Source: Haematococcus lacustris (Eukaryota > Chlorophyta > Chlorophyceae > Chlamydomonadales > Haematococcaceae). Taken from it: a DNA stretch of 64,000 nucleotides. Shown here piece after piece: positions 34,339-44,543 of this stretch (position 1 is the stretch's first letter; each line of letters begins with the position of its first letter). The DNA is taken from assembly GCA_030144725.1 (NCBI GenBank), contig JASKMD010000030.1, positions 6,504,155 to 6,568,154 on the forward strand. Direction: 5' to 3'. Both the position numbers and the translations under genes were made by a program. The notes under the pieces were generated by a model that was not told the DNA's origin, ran no database searches, and saw only the letters and a list, made by a program, of their open reading frames with translations.

Positions 34339-37300
34339 TTGCACAAGTCATCAGTTTGCCCACTTGCATGCTGCAGGAAGCCTGCTGCCCCACATGCACC
34401 AGACGCCCAGCAGGTCTACAACAACAGGCCATCGCGCCCTGCATCCCAGACAGCCAGCTCCGTTGACCCACCCCAGGCACAGCCCCCATCAGCTCACAGA
34501 CAGCAGGTCCATGCAGCCTCGGGTTTGAAGAAGAAGACACCTCCCATGCCCGCATTCCTCCGAGCAGCTGTGACAAAGCCTTGCCTTGCCATTGAAGGTC
34601 CTCCTACAGCTGTGGATAGTGGCTTAGCCTGCTCAGCAGACATGGCTTGCTCTGCAGATGGTTCAGACGCCCTGCAGCTGGAGAGGCCAGGCACTGGTGA
34701 TGTTTGTGCCGCAGCAGACCAGCAGCAAACCACCTCCTCCATAGATGCAGGCACACAGCAACAGCCGCCTGCAGCTGCCCCAGCAGGAGAGCCACTGCAG
34801 CCTTACCCCACACTGCCACCACCAGAGGCATCTTGGAACAGTGAGTCAGACACATGGCACCTGGCCAGCTATGCTGCAGCGGGAGCACCCATTGAACCAA
34901 CACAGCCGCCCCTGCCCAGCAGCCTCAGCCTGGGCCATCCCAGCTCCACTGAGACCTGCTCAGCCAGCAATGAGGTTGCGCTGTCTGATGCCTCAGACTC
35001 AGTCCGTGGTCCCACCCTCTGCGGCCAGCCAGTGTCAGTGAACAGTTCAGCCTGCTCCGTTTCAGCTGCCGAGCTTGTTGAGCGCTCAGCAGATGAGCGG
35101 TACGAGGAGCAATGTCTAACGGCACAGGACAGCGTTTACTACACAGGCCTCATGCCAGGCTCGTCCACTGCCAGCTCTCAGGATGAAGTTGGCTCTGCGA
35201 TGCCAGCAGCAGTGCAGCCACAGCCTACCAGCTGGCCATCCAGCAACAGCTTGAATCAGTTTGAGCAGTCCCAGGTTCAGCCAATGGTGGCTCATGCAGT
35301 GCAGGGTGGGCTGGAGGGGTGTCCGCACTCCACACATGACTTCTATTCTCACAGTCAAGGTCGGGATAGCTGCACTGCCCAGCAACAGAATGGTAGCCCT
35401 GCACCTGAACAGCCTGCTAATGCTGAGCACGTGATGGAGCCTGCTGCTGCCACAAGCGACGTGGGAATGCTGGAGTCCATGCCGCCAGAACAGCATGGCC
35501 AGGAGGCAGATATTCCACCCGAGCAGGATTGCCAGAGTTTTGGTGCAGATGGGTCTGGGGCCGCATCCTGTGCCGCTCAGCCCTGGACAAACGTGCTGCT
35601 GCACCAGCCAGCCACAGCCAATTCAGCTCCTGATGCAGCATGTGAGCACTCCTTTGACTTCCACAGAAGCAACCCAGGCCAGGTCACTGGTGGAGCAGCC
35701 CCTGACAGCCCCGAACAGGCTCCTGCTCGACAAGTCCATCATCATCAAGGCATGCGCAGCTCAGTGGCAGAACGAGCAAAATGGTTCCAGCAACAGCAGC
35801 AGCAGCCCAGTCCAGCAAACCCTCCTCTACCTCGCGCACGTCCAGTCTGCGTGCCTGAGCCCCAAGCCTTGAGCAGGCCTGCTGCTGCAGTGGCTGGGCC
35901 CACTGTGGTCTGGGCCAGCCCAGGCCTCACTGCCCTGTCACCGGCTTTCATCCGCCCAGGTGCCCACCCCATGCAGCCCCGACCATCAGCTTTAGCCCTC
36001 CCTGATCATCCAGCCAGCAGCCAACCAGCGTGCAGCAGCCAGCAGCTGCAGCAGCAGGAGAGCCAGCTCCATGGCCAGTATGAAGCCATGGACTGCCAGG
36101 CGCAGCTGATGCCAGGGCAGCAGCTAGTGACCCGCTCCCCTCGGGGCCAGGCCATCTCCACTGGGGGCCTCATGGCCCAGGAGGGCCCCAATCCTATGCA
36201 ACAAGCTACGACGCAAGCTGGACAGCGCTGGCTGTCAAGCCCTGGTGATGTTCATGCCAACTCCGACTATGCAAGCTGTTGTGCACCTGGCCAGCAGAGC
36301 AGCAGGGAGCAGACGCCTGAACAGGATGACAGGCGTCCACAACGAGTGGCCATGCCAGGTGCCAGCCCAGCACTCAGCATCACTGACTCTGCCTCCTCCC
36401 ACCTGCCGCGTGCAGTGCCGACCCGGCAGGCAGGGGCAGGCTATGGAGGCGTTGCCGCCCACTCCATGCCACCACCCATGCATCCCCTCCTGCCCTCAGC
36501 TCGCCCAGCTGAGAGCGCATGGGATGCCAACCCTGCTGGCAGGCAATGGCCATCCCAGCCTCATGCAACGACCACCCAGTGCTGCGCTCCTGACGCCACA
36601 TGCCAACCCGCAGCACCCCCCATCCTGGATGGCAGCAGCCGGCGTTGCACGAGTACATCATCAGCTCCTACCACCAAGTTTGCCCCCTTTCTGCCATGTG
36701 ACAAATACACATACCCTGCAGCTGCTCTGGACCCTCCAGCAGCACGATCAGTAGCAGACCCTCCCGTGCCTGCTGAAGCACAGATGCCTGGCCAACCCAG
36801 GCGGTCAGTTTCACCGTATCAACGCCAGATGTCCATTCCCGGGATCAGCCCCGCAGCCCTGGCCAGCATGGAGGGTCAAGAGGCTGCGGGTATCAGGGTT
36901 TGCTATGATCCACCAGGGCATCCCCTACCAGTTGCTGCTGCTGCCCAGCACCCCTCCTTTCCGCAAGTAGCTGCTGGACACCGCCAGCATGCACCAGCAA
37001 CCTCGCAGCCAGCCGTTCAGCCAGCTGCTGCAGCTCTGCACGTCAGGCGCCCATCCATCCCTGGCATCAGCCCAGAAACCTTGGACGAGCTGGAGCTGGG
37101 TGGACAGCTGGCAGACAGATATGGAGCCAGCTCTCCCAGTGGCCCGGAAATGGTGATCACTGGGTTCCTAGGCGTGCCACACGCCAGCCTAGCTGACCAA
37201 CCTGCGGGCAGGCGGCCTGCTGGCTACGGCTGGACAGAGGCGGAGCACCCTCAGGGCCCGGCTGGACCCAGGGCAGTGCCCCTTCCCCACCCCAACCATG

Positions 37301-38883
37301 AGGTGCATGCAGTCAGCTGCAATACTGGCCTCCCATCGCCGCCGTCCACCACTCATCGCCTCTTGTCTATCCCTGGCGTCAGTCCAGCTGCTTTGGCTGC
37401 CATGGAGGGACCTAGTTTGCAGGCAGGGGGCCAGCCCATATCCCAGCCTGCCGCAGCGGGGCTTGTTGCTGCACGACGGCAACAGCTTTTACATCAGTCT
37501 GCACAGCAGCAGCAGCAGAGGGCACCCATCCCTCAGCCCCAGCATGCTCCCCCTGCTGCCCCAGCACAGCACTGGCAGGGCATGGCTGGACACAGCAAGC
37601 AGGGACCAGAAGCAGTTGAACGCACCCGCTCAGTCTCACCCATGGTCAGGCCACTCACGATACCAGGCGTCAGCCCAGCTGCCATGGCTGCTATGTCTGA
37701 GCCGGCTCCACAGTACGCAGCTCAACACAGATCGGGGTACTCTGAGCCAGTGGCGAGCAGGGGCCATGCACCTCCTGGTGCCATGCAACCTAACAGTGGG
37801 CCTGGGAGGCAGACACCACCCTGGGAGCAGCACCCAGTACACCAGCCACCACAGCCTCCACCCATACATCAGGGCCAGCAGCAGCTCCCTCCCTACCCCA
37901 CGCATCGTCCCTGCGGCATCGTGTCTGTAGCTGGTACGGCCAGTACATCAGCGTCCCAAGCCTTATCAGCAAGGCACTCCGAGCTTGCAGCCACTGATGA
38001 CATGGGGCAGCAGCGCTGCCAGCCCCACGTCAAACCTACTGGTCCAGATGTTTTGCGGCCGCCAGCGGTGCCACCGCAAGCTGCAACCACCAGGAAGGCT
38101 CCTCCTCCTCCTGGACCTCCTCCACCACCCCCAGGGCCTCCCCCTCCTCCCCCTCTTCCACCTCAATTGTCTGGCAGCGCACTGCTCAAACGCTCTCTCG
38201 CAAAGGGTTGCCGCGATAGTGATGACAGCAGCGTCAGCTTGGCATCGTCTCAGTGAGTCAGTGCACCCTCCTTGGCCAAAGCTTGTCTAACAGTTGACGA
38301 TGATACACAGCTGCAGCTGTCTGCTTGCTGTGCTCGCTGCTCTTACTCAGTAGCCATCATTACTGTTGTTCTTTTTGATGCTGTGTGGTTTGCTTTGCCT
38401 GCCTGGCTGCTATGCACTGCTGCTGTACCTTTCGACCTCTGGGCAATGTCCCCAGAAGCCAATGTATGATGCGTGTATCACATGTGGGTAGTATGCTCAT
38501 ACTGCAGGGGCATGGCTGACGTCCTCGCAGCCATCAAGCAGCTGAACCTGCGCGGTGGGCCCATGGCAGCATTGCGAAGCCCTAGCATGAAGGCCACGCC
38601 AAGCCCTAGCCGTGCGGGAGTCGCTGCACAGCAGTCCCAACCTCTCCGCCGGAACTCCGCTGCCGCGGTACCCGCCCCGGGGATGCCGGGGACTCCCGGG
38701 AGTACCGCATCCTTTCAAGACGCGGTGAGCCGTGGGCCCACCCCTTCCCCGCCGCCCGCCGTTTTCTCACTCGCCTCCGCGGCTGCTGCCAGAGCGCGCG
38801 GACAGCTACAGGCCCAGCAGATGTTGCAGCGGGTCAGGAACATGCACACGCAGGATGACTCGGATGGCGAGTGGGGCGCGTAG
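34339..38883 (+). CDS. Large proline-rich protein with four SIPG(I/V)SP motifs
   Basis: A 3.9 kb open exon ends at 38252 (…SVSLASSQ) with GTGAGT and joins in phase to 38508-38883 (MADVLAAIKQLNLRGGPMAA… to DDSDGEWGA and stop). The 5' end is uncertain: the frame is open from 34339, but an acceptor at gctgcag|GAAGCC (34377) and the nearby gap suggest missing upstream exons. Composition is Q/P/A/S-rich and disordered. Four repeats share (S/T)IPG(I/V)SPxx(L/M), near 36835, 37050, 37370 and 37660. A PPPPGPPPPPPGPPPPPP run precedes ALLKRSLAKG. Polyproline followed by LLxxxxxKG and DVLAAIKQLNLR resembles, weakly, the proline-rich/WH2 layout of actin regulators; I would not name it on that. TGTAA at 39039-39043 fits as its poly(A) signal. 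Confidence 0.7.
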
Positions 38884-39430
38884 AGCAGAGATATTTGACC
38901 TTGCCGGTGCTTGGCTGGTACAGGTGCTGCTTTGAGCCTGGCACGTGGATAACAGGATGCTTGTCATAGCTAGGCTTGGTGCGGCTGGTTTGCAGCCGAT
39001 GCTCATGAATAGTTCTACAAGTATCAACACAACTGCATTGTAAAACGTGTTGCCTCTTCTGCCACCATGGCATCATTGCAACAATAACAAAGCATGCAAG
39101 AGGTATTGCGTGACCCGCTCAATATCACTCAATTTGCCAGGTTGGTAATGGGCATACCAGGTATACCAGGTTAATGGTAGTGAAAGTGTAAGGCATTATT
39201 TCAAGTACGCCACACGCTAGTCGTTGCCGCTCACCACACCCTGTGCACTAACAAGCAGATGGCAGTGATTGGCGCTGGGAATCGAACAAGCTAGCTATGT
39301 AAACTGTATAGCTTGTGACTGATGTGGAGCGCGCCCCTGCTGTCAAGCAACCTCTTTGCAGCCTTTAGTCCCTCAATCTGTGGCTCTGCTGTGTAGCCCA
39401 GCCAATGTAACTGTTGCCATGTAAGTCGCG
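38884..39430. other. 3' UTR and intergenic sequence
   Basis: Contains the TGTAA at 39039. No gene seen before the element copy that begins near 39440. Confidence 0.5.
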
Positions 39431-39439
39431 AGAGTGAGA

Positions 39440-40735
39440 GTCGCAGCTTCAGGGGTGTGGCGTGCGGATGGCTGCTTGCAAGGCCTCTACAGGAGCAAGC
39501 TGACCAGGAGCCAGGTGCAGCATGACAGCGGCCTGATCCAGGCTCGACACAACACTCAGCGGTGGAATGACAACATCAAGCTCGAGCTGCAGCACCTGGC
39601 AGCAGCCACCCCAGCAGGCACCTCCCTGGTGGTCATCCAGCGGCATGTGGCCGTCACCCTGGCCACCTGGGATGCAGTGTGAGGGGAGTACCTGCATCCC
39701 AAGTGGGCTGAGCAGAAGATGAGGCTGCATGGTGCGCAGGAGAAGGTCCTGGAGCGCTACTTCAAGAAGGTGGGAGTGCCAAGGGTAGGGGGGGAGGGGC
39801 AGGACCAGAGGCTGATGACTGCCCCACATGTGACCTGCTAGGTGCCATGTCCCCAGTCCTGCCAAGGATGTCATGCGCGGTGTGTGCCTTGTGTGCCATG
39901 CAGTTGGAGGAGGAGGCAACCAGCGTGTCCCAGCAGCAGTGGGGGACCCGCAAGCAGCTGGTGGTGTTCTTTGGCAACGCAGGCATTGGCACCCGGGGTG
40001 GGTGGGGGGCCAAGGCCGTGCTGCAGGCCTGCCGCAAAGTGGTGGAGAGGCCCAACAGCGGCAAGCCAACAGACAGGGTGCTAGGCAAGGTGGTGACAGT
40101 GGATGAGTTCTGCACCAGCAGGGTCAGCTCAATCATGAACAGCCCCCAGCCCTGTGAGGCGGAGTTGGACAGCAGCAAGCCCACCAGGCTTGCAGGCTGG
40201 AAGCCCCAGCCAGGTCAGGTGCAGAACCGCTTGTTGCAGTCAGCCTGGAGCAAGCGGTTTGTGGCGGCAGTGTGGGGGCTCATGTGGTGCCCTTGGCTGG
40301 TCCAGGCCACCCCTGGGGACCTTGGCAAATGGGTGGACAGGGACTGCAACGCAGCCCTCAACCTCCAGCGGGCAGGGGAGGCCAAGTGGCGCCCACTGGA
40401 GCTGTGCAGGTGGCCACACCGAGCAAGGCTTCCAGCCAAGGGCAAGGAGTACCCCGCACTGGGCTATAAGAAGCTACGAGACCGAGCCCCAAGGCCCTAG
40501 CCCAGCAGCCTGTAGCACAGTAGCATGTGTGCACCGCGCAATGCTGAAGCTGTTGCTTACATCCGAGCATGTGTTTCATGCCAACATCGATCGCCTGACC
40601 TTTGCAAGTAGGTTGGGGTAGGAAATCAGGTATTGGTACCGGCTGTTGGTCGCAGTTACTCAGTTCGGATTACAGACAACACAGCCCCTACCCGTTACCC
40701 GTTAGTAGGGGAATAATGTGCTGTCAAGCAAAGAC
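39440..40735 (+). mobile_element. TnpB/Fanzor-like element, family 1, copy A (5'-truncated)
   Basis: Starts just after the RuvC-I position (VAASGVWRADGCLQGLYRSK). Coding blocks are 39440-39769 and 39904-40500, separated by an intron (GTGGGAG…ATGCAG) shared with copy B and joined in phase FKK|LEEE. Landmarks are QRHVAVTLATWDAV, HPKWAEQKMRLHGAQ, KQLVVFFGNAGIGTRGGWGA, VVTVDEFCTSRVSSIMNSPQ, GLMWCPW, WVDRDCNAALNLQRAG and LPAKGKEYPALGYKKLRDRA. The order (FFG…G…VDE-TS…DRDxNAALN) matches Fanzor/TnpB RuvC domains, with Glu of VDE placed as in the rearranged Fanzor site. A Trp codon has become TGA at 39680-39682 and RuvC-I is missing, so it is dead. The 3' non-coding end runs to about 40735. Confidence 0.75.
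40500..40720 (+). ncRNA. Candidate guide-RNA (omega-RNA-like) 3' region of the family-1 element
   Basis: About 220 bases after the stop of copy A are conserved in copy B (50690-50885), and the last 170 in the solo end at 31150-31325. They finish in a hairpin: CCCCTAC (40685-40691), loop, GTAGGGG (40705-40711). In TnpB and Fanzor systems the guide RNA comes from the element's 3' end next to or overlapping the ORF. Conservation and the hairpin are seen in the sequence; transcription and guide function are inference. Confidence 0.4.
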
Positions 40736-40924
40736 ACATTCGATGCAGTAGTTTGGCATCGTAACCTGGCCAGGTGGCCTGGCATCCATCCAACCTAACC
40801 CTCCTGCTCATCCATGATACCTCGAGATGGTGTCACGTGGTAGTGCACTGCTGCAGCTGTCAGAAGCCACAACAATACTTAGGCTGCGTGTACTCAGCTG
40901 TGATAGCAAGGCAGCGGTTTGCAT

Positions 40925-40929
40925 TTACA
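40925..40929 (-). promoter_or_regulatory. Poly(A) signal TGTAA of RRP36
   Basis: TTACA on the plus strand, 64 bp after the RRP36 stop. TGTAA is the usual signal in chlorophyte nuclear genes. Confidence 0.55.
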
Positions 40930-40992
40930 CTTGTGTTCGTAGCAGGCTCATACAGTGCCAGCGCTCCGACCTGACTTCCTGCTGAGCTGGGC

Positions 40993-42795
40993 TTAGGCGT
41001 CGTTGCGACCGTCCGGCAGGTGGCGGTGATCCTTGCTTGCATTGTGCTTGCGCCGCTTCTCCATGAAGCGGTCCAGCTTTCCAGAGGATTGCAAGGCCTC
41101 GAACCTGCGCGAGCAGAACCAGTGCCGGTTGTACCACGCACATGGCACATGAGGTTGCCCTGTCACAGAGTAAGAACCCAATTGACGAGACCCGGCAGTT
41201 TCTCTGTTGTGACCATGTTCATCACATGCATTGGTGTCAGCAGCAGCAGTGGCGACAGTGGCTGGCAGGAAAGGGCCCATGGCAGGGGGCTGCTGATATC
41301 ACAGCTGTTGGCTCCGCTGGCAAACGCCACAGTGCCATGCATTTCACTGCCCAAGGGTGCGGCCTATGAAGTGCTCCAGGCATCAGTGCGCCTCCTAGCT
41401 GTCGGATGGTGTGCTGGAGGACATGGGAGGCTGGTTCACGGCAGGCACCGGCTAATGCTGGCCAAGGAAACAGAAGGCAGCGGCAGCGCCCTCCCAGACC
41501 CACTTTGCCACCAACTCCAGTTTGCGCTTGTCGCTCTTCTTGAGGAAGAAGGGTGCTTTGCCGGCCGCAGCAGCCTCCTTTTGCTTTGCCTGCAGCTCAG
41601 CCAAGCAGGGGCTGCTGCCATGTGAACGCGCCAGCCTCTCATCCCATCATGTGGGAGTGCAGGCATCGCATGTCTGCACCTCTATAGCACTTCATGTTCA
41701 ATACTGCACCCATGGGACGTGTACAGATATAGGGTTGGGGTGAGGGTGAGGGTGAGGGTGAGAGTGACCCACCCAGTGATACTTCAAACACCCGCAATTG
41801 CAATGGTACAACTGTGTGGACTCAAGGTACAGGGTGCCTTTGTCCGCATGCACAGGGTGTGTGTTGCCCCAGGATCGCCACTGCTCCCTGGGCCACCTTG
41901 CCTGGCCAAGGCAAGCTGCAGGTGTGGTGCAGACGCCAGGCCCCCTGCCCCTACCTTGACTGTGTGGTCTAGCTCTGATCTCTGCCGCCGGGTCCGCTCC
42001 TGCTGCAGGCGGGAATCCAGCCGTTGAAGTTGCAGTGACAGCGCTGCCTTTGTCTGTGGGTTGCGCTCAGCCTGCATGGTAGGCAAGGTTATACTTCATC
42101 ATCATTATAAATGCCAGGTCATCATCGTCATCATCTGTGTAGGCTATGAAGCTCTTCATTATCACCAGAATATGGCATGGCAACCCCCATGTCTTGTAAG
42201 CAACCATTGCCAGTAGGGCTGCAACAAGTGGCAGCAAACAACAAACCCATCATCAATAACTGCCAGCACCCACCTTCATGGCAGTACGCAGCACGGCCCG
42301 CTCACTGGGCATTACACTGTCGTATAGGAAGGCATAGCGCCGAGCCGCTGCCTCCTTCTCCCCTGGGCGGCTGGGTTCAAACCTCGGATCCTTCCCTTCC
42401 CTGCAACCACAGCATGTTTACATGCACCATCCTGCCGCCCATGCACCGCCATGTGTTGCCATGCACTGCCATGCATTACAAGGGAGCCTCACAGCAAGGT
42501 TCACTGCCGCTGCGGAAGTGCTCCATGAGGCATGCAGGCTTGGGTCACACACACGCCTTGACGCTGTGAACGCAGCACTCCTCACCATGAAGGTCATCTA
42601 CACATAGTTCCAATCACACTTTCCCTTGCGTCACTCACTTGCGAACAGGTGCAACGACCTCGCGAGCTCGGGACACTGGACGCTTGCTGGACATCTCCTG
42701 CAGGCGGCAGCACAAGCGCCAGGCCGAGCTTGATCACACTGCAACCCTCGTCAGCATCGATGACGGCAGCAACCCTCGTCAGCGTTGGTGGCAGC

Positions 42796-42828
<33 letters not shown>

Positions 42829-44229
42829 GTTCTCTTTTCGCATGCCTTATGATGTGTCGTCAGCGCCGTACAGCATCTGATGAACAGGGTTTGCTGCAGT
42901 GCTAGTGACAGATGCATCAAGAAGCAGGTATAAAGTGCTGTGCCAGCAGCTCAAAAGCATGGAGCAGGTGGTCTGGTGAAGCATCTCTGCACCCCCACCT
43001 ATCTCAAGCCTGGTCACACTATTGTCAACATTCAGGGTGAGGGAGGGGCCTCCTGTTGATACAGATGCTGGTCAGCGCACCCAACCACCTCACTGGTCAC
43101 ACTTTGGGCCTGTGCTTGTTAGCACGCTTGAAGCTGGCTTCCTGCTGCTTGGCGGCCTTGGCAGCTGCCTTGGCCTGCTCCTGTGCAGGACCAACGCCGT
43201 CACTGCGTGCCAGCAGCCGCTCCTCAAAGGGCAGCTCTTCTACCTACTCACAACCAACCAGTGGCACAGCATGGCGGTGGCTGGGCTTGGTCAACAGCTG
43301 CTGCTCCTGCAGTGGAACTTGGCTGCTGCTGGCTCGATTGGTAAACAGTCACAGCCCCAACCAATCTGCTAGCTATGCTGCCACTGTCGCAGGCAGTGCT
43401 GGATCACAAGCATGATGACGAGTTGCTGTAAGCAGCAGCCACACTCTAGCACCTGGCGATATGGACTGCTTATCACAGATTTGGCTTGCAGTGCCGAACT
43501 TCTGTGCTGTTACATGTGCTGCTGGCAGTCTGCTGTGCTGCAGTCATGCCCTGCCACTGAGCAATGAGCATGATGTGATGGTGTGTGCCTAGAAGCAACA
43601 GAAGGCCGTGACAATTGCGTGGTGCATAGCACGTACCTGCTGCTGCAGGGACAGCTCTGCATCTGCTTCAGAGTCAGCCTCACTGTCATCCTCGTCCTCG
43701 CCTGCGTCAGCCTCCTCCTCATCATCTCCAGCAGTAGGAGCTGCTGCTGACTTCACACGAACAGGCTGTGCCCCCGGAATGCTGCTTGGTACTGCCCTTC
43801 GCTGCCTGGCTGCAACCTGCTGGCCCAAGCCGCCCTCATGATCGCTGTCTATGCTGTTTTCGTGGGTTTGAGGTTCTTGCACAGCTGTTCCTTTTGCTGG
43901 GCGCCTGCTGGCTTCTGCCTTGCTTGGCGGCTGAGTATGCTCTGACGTGTCATTGCTGCTGTCCGACAGGTTGCCATCTTCGTCTAAAGGCCCACACTCC
44001 ATGCGCTGCAAGGCTTTCCTAGACAATCACGCCAACATACCGTGTTAGCAGACTGGCAGTGAGCCAGCAACAGTCATGGGCTTCACCTGTAATGGGCGTC
44101 CTCTATTGTCTCCGAACGCTTTCTTTCGGACTGTATTGCTCCTTTCGCCGCAACGCGTGCGCGGGTCGGAACTGATGCATGCCCGGGATGGCGCGCCTTA
44201 GTGGCGCCCCTCTGCTTCCCAAGCTTCAT
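40993..44229 (-). CDS. RRP36: rRNA-processing protein RRP36 homologue
   Basis: Nucleolar factor for early 18S pre-rRNA cleavages in the 90S pre-ribosome. Eight minus exons close in phase to 388 residues: 44229-44087, 44018-43637, 43243-43103, 42697-42639, 42400-42274, 42071-41955, 41589-41504 and 41104-40993. The acidic N-terminal half (DDEEEADAGEDEDDSEADSE) is longer than in animal or yeast forms (about 260-300 in total). The conserved core follows: LPFEERLLARSDG, SFKRANKHRPK|EMSSKRPV, SRAREVVAPVRKEGKDPRFE, YAFLYDSVMPSERAVLRTAM, KAPFFLKKSDKRKLELVAK and the C-terminal GKLDRFMEKRRKHNASKDHR plus HLP. These match the family blocks FKRANKNRP, SSKRPV, DPRF and KRRKKNA-KDHR. It is divergent from the AAA ATPase gene 314 bp away. 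Confidence 0.95.
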
Positions 44230-44543
44230 TCTAGAGGCGTCAAAGGTGCACGAGTTGTGCACAGCAAGGTGAACAAGTTATGAGCACCACCATGTGTAAA
44301 AACATTGGCTGTGCATGCGGGGTTCCACATTCACGGTGAGCGTGCCCTGTCACCCCCATGTGTGGTAAACATGCGAGTAAACTGAAGCACACCCACCACC
44401 AGCACAAGGCAGGCTCAAACCTGAGGCTAGCTCTGGTGGTGTACCAAGGTGACATTCGAACGGCGCCCAGCCCGTGCGATGCAGCCGGGTTAGTACTGAG
44501 ACACGCTCCCCATCCAATGTAATCCAAGGCGACGAGATATACT
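44230..44543. promoter_or_regulatory. Shared divergent promoter region (RRP36 and AAA ATPase)
   Basis: 314 bp between opposed start codons. Nothing else is encoded here; no clear TATA box. Confidence 0.5.

Noticed and set aside
39270..39300. B-box-like GTTCGATTCCC on the minus strand
   Set aside because: Stem pairing and the rest of a tRNA are missing; at most a decayed tRNA-derived SINE, not supported.
42785..42830. CAG trinucleotide run as a coding polyglutamine
   Set aside because: It lies in an RRP36 intron between exons 43243-43103 and 42697-42639.
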